A stretch of DNA of 64,000 bases, taken from Chloroflexota bacterium. GTDB lineage: Bacteria > Chloroflexota > UBA6077 > FW602-bin22 > CADDYW01. The stretch is taken from the NCBI GenBank assembly GCA_021324795.1, contig JAJPIK010000067.1, positions 1 through 64,000 of the forward strand, given 5' to 3'. Below are positions 44,763-53,025 of the stretch, piece by piece. A program made the translations under genes and the position numbers. Every line of letters starts with the position of its first letter. The stretch's first letter is position 1. The notes beneath the pieces are model-generated. The model was given only the letters and a program-made list of their open reading frames with translations, ran no database searches and was not told the origin of the DNA.

Positions 44763-46157
44763 CTACGTCAACTGCGTATTCATCGTCTGGGTAGCTTCGG
44801 TCATAGCCGCGGGAACACTCGATTGGCCGGCGAGTACCTTCTGCCACTCGGTCGCGAAGGTTCGGTTCTCTTCATTGGGGTTCTTCCCCGGCACGATCCA
44901 CGCCCGCACGGTCGCGGCAGCGTTGGCATAGACCTCGGCGCGTTCCCACGGCTTGAGCGCCTTCGTGAACCACTCGGAATTGATCAGCGACGTCTGAACG
45001 GGTAAGCCGCGCCCCGTCCCTAAATAGACCGGCGCGGCATCTGGCGACCCCAGGAAGTAGACCAAACGATAGGCGTCGTCTGTATACTTCCCGCCCAACG
45101 GGATGCCCGACGCCAGCGGCCCATCACGATTGATCGGCCCTACCTTCCCCTTGGGCGTTCCGACTTGGCCAATCTCAAAGTCGAGCTTGGCATTGGCCGC
45201 CTGGATGACGTTGTTCTTTCCTCCGGTGGAAATGCCCACCCGACCCGTCAGAAAGAACCAGACCGTGCCCTGCTGATCACTCGGCATCGGCATCGTCTTT
45301 TCTTTCAAGAACATATCCGCATGCCATTGCATCACGTCGATGACTGGCTGAGTGTCGAGCAACCATTTCGTCTGCTCCGGGTTCGTCAGTTCCCCCTGGT
45401 TGTCCCAGACTGGGACACAGGTATAGAACTGAAGACCAGAAGGGTCCGCAGCGTAACCGAAAACGCGACTCGCCCCGGTTCCCGAGCTCACCTGCTGGGC
45501 CAGCGCACGGAGCTGGTCCCAGGTCCAGGCGCCTGCCTTTTCGTATTCTTCTGGTGTCTTGACCCCACGCTTTTGAAAGATCGTCTTGTTATAGTACATA
45601 ATTGACGGATTGGAATTATAGGGGAGACCATAGAGCCGGCCCTGAAAAGTCCAGAAGTCAAGTTGGACCGGGATGTAGGCTGACCGATTGGGCTTCACCA
45701 TGTCCGTCAGGTCGCGTACCTGCTTGGCGTAGACAAAATTCAGGAAAAAACTCGGGTGGAGGTACATCACGTCGGGCGGAGTGCCGCCGACGATCATCGT
45801 CGTCGCTTTTTGAACGAAGCCGGAAAGGGGCGTGTCGTTGAAATCGACGGTAAGGCCCGGGTTCTTCTGCCCGAAGAGATCAAAAAGCTGGACGAACACC
45901 TGATGATCATACGGGTCGTTAGATGAGTACAGGGCGTGCAAGGTGATCTTGCTCGTCGCCGCCGGCTGACTCGCGGCCGTCGGCGCCGCGGCAGCGATCG
46001 GGGACGCTGACTTGGCCGACTGGGCCGGAGGCGGAGGAGGAATCGGGGTGGGAGGACTCGCCGTCGTGCATGCCTCGACGAGTGGGAAAAGTCCGGTCAG
46101 AGCAACGAGGCTCAACACTTGCCGACGACTTAATCGCCTTTTCTCTGGAACTTGCAT
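44763..46157 (-). CDS. sugar ABC transporter substrate-binding lipoprotein, system 2
   Basis: 464 residues. Signal RRLSRRQVLSLVALTGLFPLVEACT with twin arginines and a lipobox, then a Pro/Ala linker and a family 1 solute-binding domain (LFDLFGQKNPGLTVDFNDTPL; IVGGTPPDVMYLHPSFF). GGAGG precedes the ATG. It heads the operon for two permeases, an HD protein, a phosphodiesterase-like protein and an aldo/keto reductase. The regulator copy 2 is transcribed away from it across a 138-base gap. No ATPase gene is near. Confidence 0.92.
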   Translation of the reverse strand: MQVPEKRRLSRRQVLSLVALTGLFPLVEACTTASPPTPIPPPPPAQSAKSASPIAAAAPTAASQPAATSKITLHALYSSNDPYDHQVFVQLFDLFGQKNPGLTVDFNDTPLSGFVQKATTMIVGGTPPDVMYLHPSFFLNFVYAKQVRDLTDMVKPNRSAYIPVQLDFWTFQGRLYGLPYNSNPSIMYYNKTIFQKRGVKTPEEYEKAGAWTWDQLRALAQQVSSGTGASRVFGYAADPSGLQFYTCVPVWDNQGELTNPEQTKWLLDTQPVIDVMQWHADMFLKEKTMPMPSDQQGTVWFFLTGRVGISTGGKNNVIQAANAKLDFEIGQVGTPKGKVGPINRDGPLASGIPLGGKYTDDAYRLVYFLGSPDAAPVYLGTGRGLPVQTSLINSEWFTKALKPWERAEVYANAAATVRAWIVPGKNPNEENRTFATEWQKVLAGQSSVPAAMTEATQTMNTQLT

Positions 46158-46295
46158 CGCCCCCTCCAGAATTAACGCATTGTTCTTCCAAGATGCCTGT
46201 GCTAGGATGTCCGGAGAATGAGTGTATATCTCCTGCCGTGTTTTGCAATGCCTTTTGGACCTCCGGAGCGGCTATAAAAGGGACAGAAAAAGGAC

Positions 46296-47498
46296 ATGGA
46301 GGCCTTGTCCACTTTCGCTCGGGATGTGCGCCACGCTTTGACCCATCTGTACGATCCTGACGCTCTACAAAGCCATCCCCTACTCGCTCGGTTTGGGCTG
46401 AGCCGCCAGCCGAGTTCACTGCCGGCGCTTCGTGAGGCATTGATCCGGGCGATCGACGAGCTCAAGCCAGCGCCATCGATTCCACCGGACAGCCGGGCGT
46501 GGCGCATCTATCGCGTCCTCGTCTGTCGCTATGTCCAACAGCTCGACCAAGAGCAGACGGCCGATCAGTTGGGCGTGGGTGTGCGTCACGTTCGACGCGA
46601 GCAGAACGCCGCGGTCGAGGCGCTGGCCGCTGTGCTCTCCCAGAAATACCAGGTCAGCGAATCGAGCACTTTGCCTCGGGAAAGTGATCTGGCTTCTCAG
46701 TTTGCACATGAGCTAGCTTGGGTCAGGGGGGAAGACTCCGGTGAATCATGCGTCGCGGAAGTGATCCAGGCGACCGCACGACTCGTCGCGCCACTCCTTG
46801 CCGACCGGGACGTCAACCTGGATGTGCTTCCTCTGCCGGTCCTCGCCCCGGTCGCCCTACACCCGACTATCCTTCGCCAAGCGATGGTGAGCGCCGTGAC
46901 CTATGCCACGCGTCGTGCCCCAGGCGGGGCGGTTCGCCTGGGAGCCGAGCAGCATGGCCGTCAGATTCTCGTCAGAATCACCGCGACCTCCGAAGAGGGG
47001 CTGACGGTGATGACACCGGACCAGGCAAAAAGTTTGGCTGCCGCGCAGGCGCTTCTCCGCATTCAAGGAAGCTCTCTGGATGTTGCCGAAGCGATAAATA
47101 CCCTTAAATTGACCCTGGCAGTGCCCGTGGTTGGAACGATCAGTGTGCTCCTGGTCGACGATAACGCTGATTTCGCCCAGCTCTTTGGACGCTACCTCGC
47201 TCGAACGCGTTATCAGATGAGGTGGATAGCCGGGGTTGATCACCTCTTCAAGGCAATCGATCACCACCGACCCGAGGTCATCGTCCTCGACGTGATGATC
47301 CCCGGGATCGACGGTTGGGAAATCCTGGGACGACTTCGCCAACATCCCCAGACGAGCGATCTACCAATCGTCGTCTGCACGATCGTGCCCGAACGCGAGC
47401 TGGCCCTGGCGTTGGGTGCAACCGCCTTCTTGGCGAAGCCGGTCATGCGACCGGAATTGCTGACGACGCTGGGTCAGGCGATCCGAGAGTCGTACTGA
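46296..47498 (+). CDS. HTH/GHKL-like/receiver protein (copy 2), partner of kinase
   Basis: 400 residues, paralogue of 29444-30676 with the same layout. An N-terminal helical part with sigma-4-like HTH (YRVLVCRYVQQLDQEQTADQLGVGVRHVRREQNAAVEAL), a degenerate GHKL-like middle (about 150-275), and a C-terminal receiver with LLVDDNADFAQ, VIVLDVMIPGIDGWE and FLAKPVMR. AAGGAC lies before the ATG. Its last 56 bases overlap the convergent kinase gene. Likely controls the divergent transporter operon; that is inference from position. Confidence 0.87.
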   Translation: MEALSTFARDVRHALTHLYDPDALQSHPLLARFGLSRQPSSLPALREALIRAIDELKPAPSIPPDSRAWRIYRVLVCRYVQQLDQEQTADQLGVGVRHVRREQNAAVEALAAVLSQKYQVSESSTLPRESDLASQFAHELAWVRGEDSGESCVAEVIQATARLVAPLLADRDVNLDVLPLPVLAPVALHPTILRQAMVSAVTYATRRAPGGAVRLGAEQHGRQILVRITATSEEGLTVMTPDQAKSLAAAQALLRIQGSSLDVAEAINTLKLTLAVPVVGTISVLLVDDNADFAQLFGRYLARTRYQMRWIAGVDHLFKAIDHHRPEVIVLDVMIPGIDGWEILGRLRQHPQTSDLPIVVCTIVPERELALALGATAFLAKPVMRPELLTTLGQAIRESY

Positions 47499-49659
47499 TC
47501 GCAAGCGCACAGCGGAGCAGGTCCGGCAACGACAAGCCACCGCTGCGCGTCGCGACGAAGGACGGAATCACGATCGGCTGTCCGTTCGGATCACGAGCTG
47601 ACAGAATGAGCACGGGAATCTCTTTGAGCTCTGGATTCTTGTTCTTCGCGGCAAGCACGGCGAAGCCATCCAGACCGGGCATGGCCAGATCCATCACCAG
47701 TAGGTCGGGCCGGCGCGCGCGCAAGAGTTCTAACGCTTCGTGCCCATTCGAGGCTTGCAGCACTCGGTAGTGCTCGGGCGCATTGGAAAGCATCCGGCTA
47801 AAAAGCTGCAAGGCATCGGAATCGTCGTCGACGAGCAGAATCGAGCGGATCGGTCGTTCAAGCTTGCTAATCGCCTGGAGAAGCTGGCCACGGGTGACCG
47901 GTTTGGTGAGATAGCCGGCCACGCCCAAATTATTCTCGCATGGATCGGACAGCGCGCACGCGACGATCGGGGTTGGAGTGGGAAGATCGTGGAGCTCGTC
48001 GACCCAAAGGATAGCATCTCGGGTGGTCTTGGCTCGAATCAGCACCATCTGGGCGGGTGAAACACTCAGCAGCCGACGGACGTCGGCCGGCGTGGCGCCG
48101 GCTTCGATCGTCACGCCATCGAGGTAGCGTTCAGCGCTCAGGTGCAGAACGTCCTCGGGCTCCAAGACGACTACGCGTGGCACAACTTTCAGGTGGGGAG
48201 CAATCCGGGCGTGGCGACGCGGCTCCCAGCCAGAGGGAATCCAGCGCGCGATCGTGGCCGGATCGGCGTCCGGTCGATTCACCGGGAGTCGAAACCAGAA
48301 GCTTGAACCCACTCCCACCTGACTTTCAACACCCATCTGCCCGCCGTGGAGTTCGACGAAGTGTCGACTAATACTCAGGCCAAGGCCATTCCCAGCCGAT
48401 TGCCGCGCCTGCGACTGGCCAAGCTGGCGAAAGGGTTCGAAGAGTTTGGGCAGGTCCGTCTCGGCGATGCCCGGACCGGTATCCTGCACTTTCACCTCGA
48501 CCACGTCTTGGTCGAGGCGTGCCGTGATCAGGACGCCCCCCTGTTCAGTCGCTCGTGCCGCGTTGTTCAGCAGGTTTAACAGCACCTGCCGAATGCGAGT
48601 CCGATCACAGTAGACCCAGGGCAGATCGGCCGGCGCGTCGACTTTGAGGTACAGTCGGCGCGATTCGAATAAGGGGGAGACGGCGAGGACCGCTGATTGG
48701 ATGATCTCGGCCAGCGAATCCCAATCGCGACGCAGCACCATGCGCTGCGCTTCGATCTGGCTGATGTCCAGGACGTCATTGATCAGGCTGGCCAAATGCC
48801 GGCCGTTCCGGTGGATGGCGGCGACGTCGGCAAGCAGAGCAGAGGGTAAGCGCGTGCCATAGGTATGCGCGGCGTCGGTGATCATCTCGGCAAAGCCAAT
48901 GATCATGTTCAACGGGGTGCGCAACTCATGGCTGACGTTCGCGACGAACTCCGCCTTGGCGCGCTCGGCGTCCTCGGCGGCTCGCCGAGCCGAGGCTAAC
49001 TGCTCGTTCAAGCGTGCCAACTGGACTCCAGCGTCGGCAAGATCGATCACCGCTTGTTGAAGCTCGGCTTGCAGGTCACGAGCTTGGTCAAGTTGACGGT
49101 GTGCCTGGTCGTAATGCTCCCACGCCCAGCACACCGCGCTCTCCAGTGGTCGGATCGACAGCCAGATCAAGAAGAACGTGCCCCAGATGAGCGTCAACAG
49201 GACCAAGGCTCCTATCGGCGTCGCCGTCGTGGGGAACCAAGGGGCAAAGCTTACGACGCCTATACTGACGATCGCACCAACCAACCCACCCGCGGCCGGA
49301 CCGACCAGCAATTCGGCCAACGCGACCGGCAGCGCGACGAGACAAAGTGCCGGTGCTTCGGGCCACCAGAAGGCGAAGCCAATGGCGACGGTAAACCAAA
49401 TACTAACAAGCAGCCAAACCTTGATGAGATGCTGCTGCTTCACGATGCGGTGAGTTGCGAATGAGCCGAGCAGGACGGCAATTCCGAGCAGACCAAGCGA
49501 CCGGTGCCCGGCAAATTGAATCCCGAGCAGCATCAGGCCAAAGCCGGCCACGCACGTGAACGCGTACAACAGGTCGAGTGCGTCGTGACGCAAGGCATGG
49601 AGATCCCGGTCATGATCATCTGTGGGCAACATCCCGATCGAGCCTTCTGGTACATTCAT
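47443..49659 (-). CDS. hybrid sensor histidine kinase with two C-terminal receiver domains (copy 2)
   Basis: 738 residues with the same layout as 27292-29493. Several transmembrane helices (about 25-170), a coiled coil, HisKA with His244 in VSHELRTPLNMIIGFAE, HATPase with NLLNNAARAT, DTGPGIAE and GNGLGLSISRHFV. A first receiver-like domain lacks its Asp (MVLIRAKTT), and a second has DDDSD and LLVMDLAMPGLDGF but no final Lys (VATRSGGLSLPDLL). The ATG at 49659 (AGGTGG upstream) is preferred to one 16 codons earlier. It lacks an outer sensing domain, so the signal may come from within the membrane or by a partner such as the sugar-binding protein. Confidence 0.88.
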   Translation of the reverse strand: MNVPEGSIGMLPTDDHDRDLHALRHDALDLLYAFTCVAGFGLMLLGIQFAGHRSLGLLGIAVLLGSFATHRIVKQQHLIKVWLLVSIWFTVAIGFAFWWPEAPALCLVALPVALAELLVGPAAGGLVGAIVSIGVVSFAPWFPTTATPIGALVLLTLIWGTFFLIWLSIRPLESAVCWAWEHYDQAHRQLDQARDLQAELQQAVIDLADAGVQLARLNEQLASARRAAEDAERAKAEFVANVSHELRTPLNMIIGFAEMITDAAHTYGTRLPSALLADVAAIHRNGRHLASLINDVLDISQIEAQRMVLRRDWDSLAEIIQSAVLAVSPLFESRRLYLKVDAPADLPWVYCDRTRIRQVLLNLLNNAARATEQGGVLITARLDQDVVEVKVQDTGPGIAETDLPKLFEPFRQLGQSQARQSAGNGLGLSISRHFVELHGGQMGVESQVGVGSSFWFRLPVNRPDADPATIARWIPSGWEPRRHARIAPHLKVVPRVVVLEPEDVLHLSAERYLDGVTIEAGATPADVRRLLSVSPAQMVLIRAKTTRDAILWVDELHDLPTPTPIVACALSDPCENNLGVAGYLTKPVTRGQLLQAISKLERPIRSILLVDDDSDALQLFSRMLSNAPEHYRVLQASNGHEALELLRARRPDLLVMDLAMPGLDGFAVLAAKNKNPELKEIPVLILSARDPNGQPIVIPSFVATRSGGLSLPDLLRCALAISTTLGSPDPASSAIPVA

Positions 49660-49987
49660 CTTCCACCTATCCAACCCCTCGATTCCTTTTTTTGCGATCG
49701 CAATCATACTACTTTGGAAGATCGTAGCATTGGATCTACTTTGGAACCGAGTCGTGTGACCCCAATCTTGGAGAAACTTTCACTCACGTTCGATATTATT
49801 CATCGCGCTCCAGTCCGGTCGCGCTGGTTTGCTTTCTCACGATTCTACTGGAGTCCCTTCAATTATGTGCTTGATCTGCTTGCTTCTTCGCCCCTTTCTT
49901 CCGTTCACCAACAGGCTTTTTGATTTGAAATCAAGACCCCTTCGTCTCCTCATCAGCGAAGGTTTACCTGGCAAGTGCTTGATGATG
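49660..49987. other. 328-base intergenic stretch
   Basis: Upstream region of kinase copy 2, running up to a dead transposase. It is clearly more AT-rich than the surrounding genes. No coding pattern, hairpin terminator or strong promoter was seen. Confidence 0.4.
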
Positions 49988-50369
49988 TTATTGCCCAGCG
50001 ATAATGTCCGCTTGTTGCTCAGGAAAGCGGTAGAGAAAGGCGTTGACGTCTTCCTAGGTTGCGATCTCGGCCAGGCGCAGTTCCTTGATCAGCCGATCCG
50101 GCAGGGTTCCCCAGAGGCGCTCGATGCGCCCTTTCGCCAGCAGGAGCCGACTCCCCCCTCCACTCGGCCAAGCCCCGTTGCCCCTGGCTCAGCAGCGCCC
50201 GACCCACGAGCGCGTCATCCCGCGTCGGCTCCTTGGGCGAGCGCAGGATGGTGTGGCGGTCGTAGTCGTAGGATAATGGTAGGCCAGACGTTTGGACGAT
50301 CGTACGGAGCATACGGAGGTAGCCGGCCTGGTAGCAGTCACAGGTGATGGTTTCAATGTCCCTTGACAA
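49988..50369 (-). pseudogene. C-terminal remnant of an ISNCY-type transposase
   Basis: The minus strand reads AGYLRMLRTIVQTSGLPLSYDYDRHTILRSPKEPT, then in a shifted frame AKGRIERLWGTLPDRLIKELRLAEIAT, an in-frame TAG, and EDVNAFLYRFPEQQADIIAGQ to a stop at 49988. These are the last third of an integrase-core transposase of the ISNCY/IS1202 type. At least one frameshift and one stop codon make it dead. The rest of the element is not found. Confidence 0.75.
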
Positions 50370-50625
50370 CGGAGTCGGCTCTCGCCTATTCTCCTCATAC
50401 CTGATGCATCAGATGTCAAAATGGCCAGATTCATCAGCTTCTCGACGGTGCCCTGCGCTACTGCATTGTCGCCTGCGTTACCGGTGGCTGCTACCTCCCC
50501 CCTCCGGGATTCCCTCGACTGGCTGAGCGAGAAGGCACAGGTAGCGGTCGAATGGGGATTGCGCTTTTTCCACAGATCAGAACATCGGAACGTCAGGGAC
50601 ATCGGAGCAAGATTGTCGAGGGGAT

Positions 50626-52926
50626 ATGCGAGAGGACATCACAGCCGCGCGCGAAAGGCGACGGTACGACAACTTAATGCGCGCCCAGGCGCACCTTGAG
50701 GCTAGCTTCAATCCGGAGGTTGGCCTCATTCTCCAGAAGACAGACCTCGCCGCGCGCCATAACGCGGTGAGCTCCCTCGATTATGCGCGCTGTCTGCTCC
50801 ACGAGGGGATGCCAGCCAGCGTTGAACGTGCCCTTCAGATCGTCGAGCGGGCTTTCCTGCTCCAGGAAGTGACCCCGGGCCATCCTCATCAGGGGGCCTT
50901 TCGGAATGGACTCGAAGACGCCGACGTCATCGGCCTGAACGTCGTCTCCTTCGTCTTGCTCCGACTTGCCGCGATCTGGCACGAGCATCGCGACCTGTTA
51001 CCAGAGAATCTACGCGCCTTGGTGCTCGAGCGCGCCCGGCTGGCGACCGGTGAGTTGGAGAGACTGAGGCTTCATCCGCGTTACACCAATGCCGCGCTCA
51101 TGGATTGCACCAACCTGATCCTCTGGGGCGAGATCCTCGAGGAGCAGGCGCTCTTTTCTGCCGGTCGGCAAAAATTAGCGCATTGGCTCGCGTTCACCGG
51201 AGCCAATGCTCCCTACGAGTACAACAGTCCGAACTACCTGGCGACTGACCTGATCGTTCTCGCGAACCTCGCCAATCTGGCGCACGATCCCGACGCGCGG
51301 GTGCACGCGCGCATCTTGGAAGAGCGGCTCTGGCTACACGGCCTGCTCCACTTTCATGCCCCGACGACCCGCCCGGCCGGTCCTCATTCTCGGGCCTACC
51401 ATGCCGTGATGCAAGGCGCAGCTCAGGCGTTTATCGCCTTACTCTGGCAGGAGCTGGGAGTCGACGACGTCCTCCGACCCAGTCCCTACCTCCGGCACGT
51501 TCAACCGCCTGGCGACCCCTGGATGGCTCTCACCGCATTTCATTGTCCGCCCTATCTTGCTGACTGGCTGGTCGCTCAGCGTACGCTCTATCCCTACACC
51601 GTTCGGGAAACGGCCGATCAGGCTTCGGGAACTGACCTGACGAGTTACTTCACTGCCGACTATGCCCTTGGTACGGCGAGCCGGACCTACACGATCGGTC
51701 AGCGTGGCTACTTCATCGAGCACGAGGCGAATCACTGCCTCCTCACCTACCGAGTTGCCTCGCCCGATTCCTATGCTCCGACCTGGCGAAGCCTCTTCAC
51801 TCGCTTCGTCGTCAACGACCAGTATCTGGGAACCCTCGTCCAGCACGCATCTCGCTCGGCGCGCACGAACTTCTACGATCAGGGCCTCTTTGCCGGCCAT
51901 CAGCATCGCAACGTCGCGATCGCCCTCTATGGGCTCGAATTGGGCGAGCAAGGACTGCACGCGGTCGAATTGCTGGTCGTCATGCCCGGTCCGATCCGTC
52001 CGGAGCAGGTCTTCGTCGACGGTCAGGTCACCTCAGTGATGGAGGAAACACCGGTCGAAGTGCCGGAGAATCAGTGGCTCACCGTCAAAGACGGGAACGT
52101 CTGGATCGGCCTGCGACCGCTCCAACGGGACCACCTGGGCAAGCCGCGGCCGATGCAGCTCCGGATCTTGCCGACCGGTGAGCTCGCGCTGGCAATCACT
52201 CACTTCCGCTCTCCCGAGCCGAAGTGGTTCTGGGAATACGAGTCGACCGAGGCCGCGTTCTACCGCCGGAACATCCGCTCGGGTGTAGTGATCGTGGTGG
52301 GCGAAGCGAAACAATTCTCGGACGAGAAGTCATTCGTCGCCCATCTGGATAAGGCCGAAATCATCGACCGTCTGGCCGATAGCGGCGTGCTCACCGCGGG
52401 CTACCGCGACGCCGACACCTGGCTCGAGCTGGACTACGACTTGGTCCAGAATCGCCCCATCACGCGACGCATCGATGGTCACGTCCTCTCCGTCCCATCC
52501 CTGTCTTCCCCGTGGGCGGTCTCGACGAACGACGGCGTGGCTCAGCTCGCGGGCGCGAAAGTGGACGCCGCGAGACGGCCAGTCGTCCTTTTCGCGAACG
52601 ATCGGATGGCTGGACCAAACGTCAATCGGATCTGGGAGGTTCTGGTCCTGAGCGACCAGCCCGGAGCCGTTCGCCTGGAAACCCCGGTCGGCACGATTGC
52701 CGCGGACCGGTTTGGCTTTGGCGCCATCCGCGTGGAAGCGTCACCGGAGGGCACGCGGCCGCTTGCCGTGCACCTGCGTGGCCTCGACGTCTCGGAGACC
52801 GTGTCGCTCCCTCCGCCCGAGCCTGGCCAGGGGCGCTATCCGGTCTTCCTCAACGACGTCGACGTTAGCGATGGCATCAATTGGCAGTCGCGTGATCCGG
52901 TATTCCTGCGGCACGGCTCGAAATGA
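50626..52926 (+). CDS. unknown protein, paralogue 1 of a tandem pair; possible alpha/alpha-toroid lyase
   Basis: 766 residues, cytoplasmic by appearance. The first roughly 280 residues are helical (FNPEVGLILQKTDLAARHNAVSSLDYARCLL; YTNAALMDCTNLILWGE; YEYNSPNYLATDLIVLANLANL), which suggests an alpha/alpha toroid. The rest is beta-rich, with YALGTASRTYTIGQRGYFIEHEANH as the most conserved block shared with the next gene. The layout recalls heparinase-type polysaccharide lyases, but the family is not recognised and catalytic residues are not known. GAGGGG precedes the ATG. Next to enolase-superfamily, sugar ABC and GH2 genes, so an enzyme on acidic glycans is plausible. Confidence 0.75.
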   Translation: MREDITAARERRRYDNLMRAQAHLEASFNPEVGLILQKTDLAARHNAVSSLDYARCLLHEGMPASVERALQIVERAFLLQEVTPGHPHQGAFRNGLEDADVIGLNVVSFVLLRLAAIWHEHRDLLPENLRALVLERARLATGELERLRLHPRYTNAALMDCTNLILWGEILEEQALFSAGRQKLAHWLAFTGANAPYEYNSPNYLATDLIVLANLANLAHDPDARVHARILEERLWLHGLLHFHAPTTRPAGPHSRAYHAVMQGAAQAFIALLWQELGVDDVLRPSPYLRHVQPPGDPWMALTAFHCPPYLADWLVAQRTLYPYTVRETADQASGTDLTSYFTADYALGTASRTYTIGQRGYFIEHEANHCLLTYRVASPDSYAPTWRSLFTRFVVNDQYLGTLVQHASRSARTNFYDQGLFAGHQHRNVAIALYGLELGEQGLHAVELLVVMPGPIRPEQVFVDGQVTSVMEETPVEVPENQWLTVKDGNVWIGLRPLQRDHLGKPRPMQLRILPTGELALAITHFRSPEPKWFWEYESTEAAFYRRNIRSGVVIVVGEAKQFSDEKSFVAHLDKAEIIDRLADSGVLTAGYRDADTWLELDYDLVQNRPITRRIDGHVLSVPSLSSPWAVSTNDGVAQLAGAKVDAARRPVVLFANDRMAGPNVNRIWEVLVLSDQPGAVRLETPVGTIAADRFGFGAIRVEASPEGTRPLAVHLRGLDVSETVSLPPPEPGQGRYPVFLNDVDVSDGINWQSRDPVFLRHGSK

Positions 52927-53025
52927 TATCCTACTCATCACCGGGAGACAATGAATCGGGACGCGCTCCAGAGATGAACCGGCTTTCCGAAAGCAATCTA
53001 TCTGTGATATCTATGGAGGCACGAC

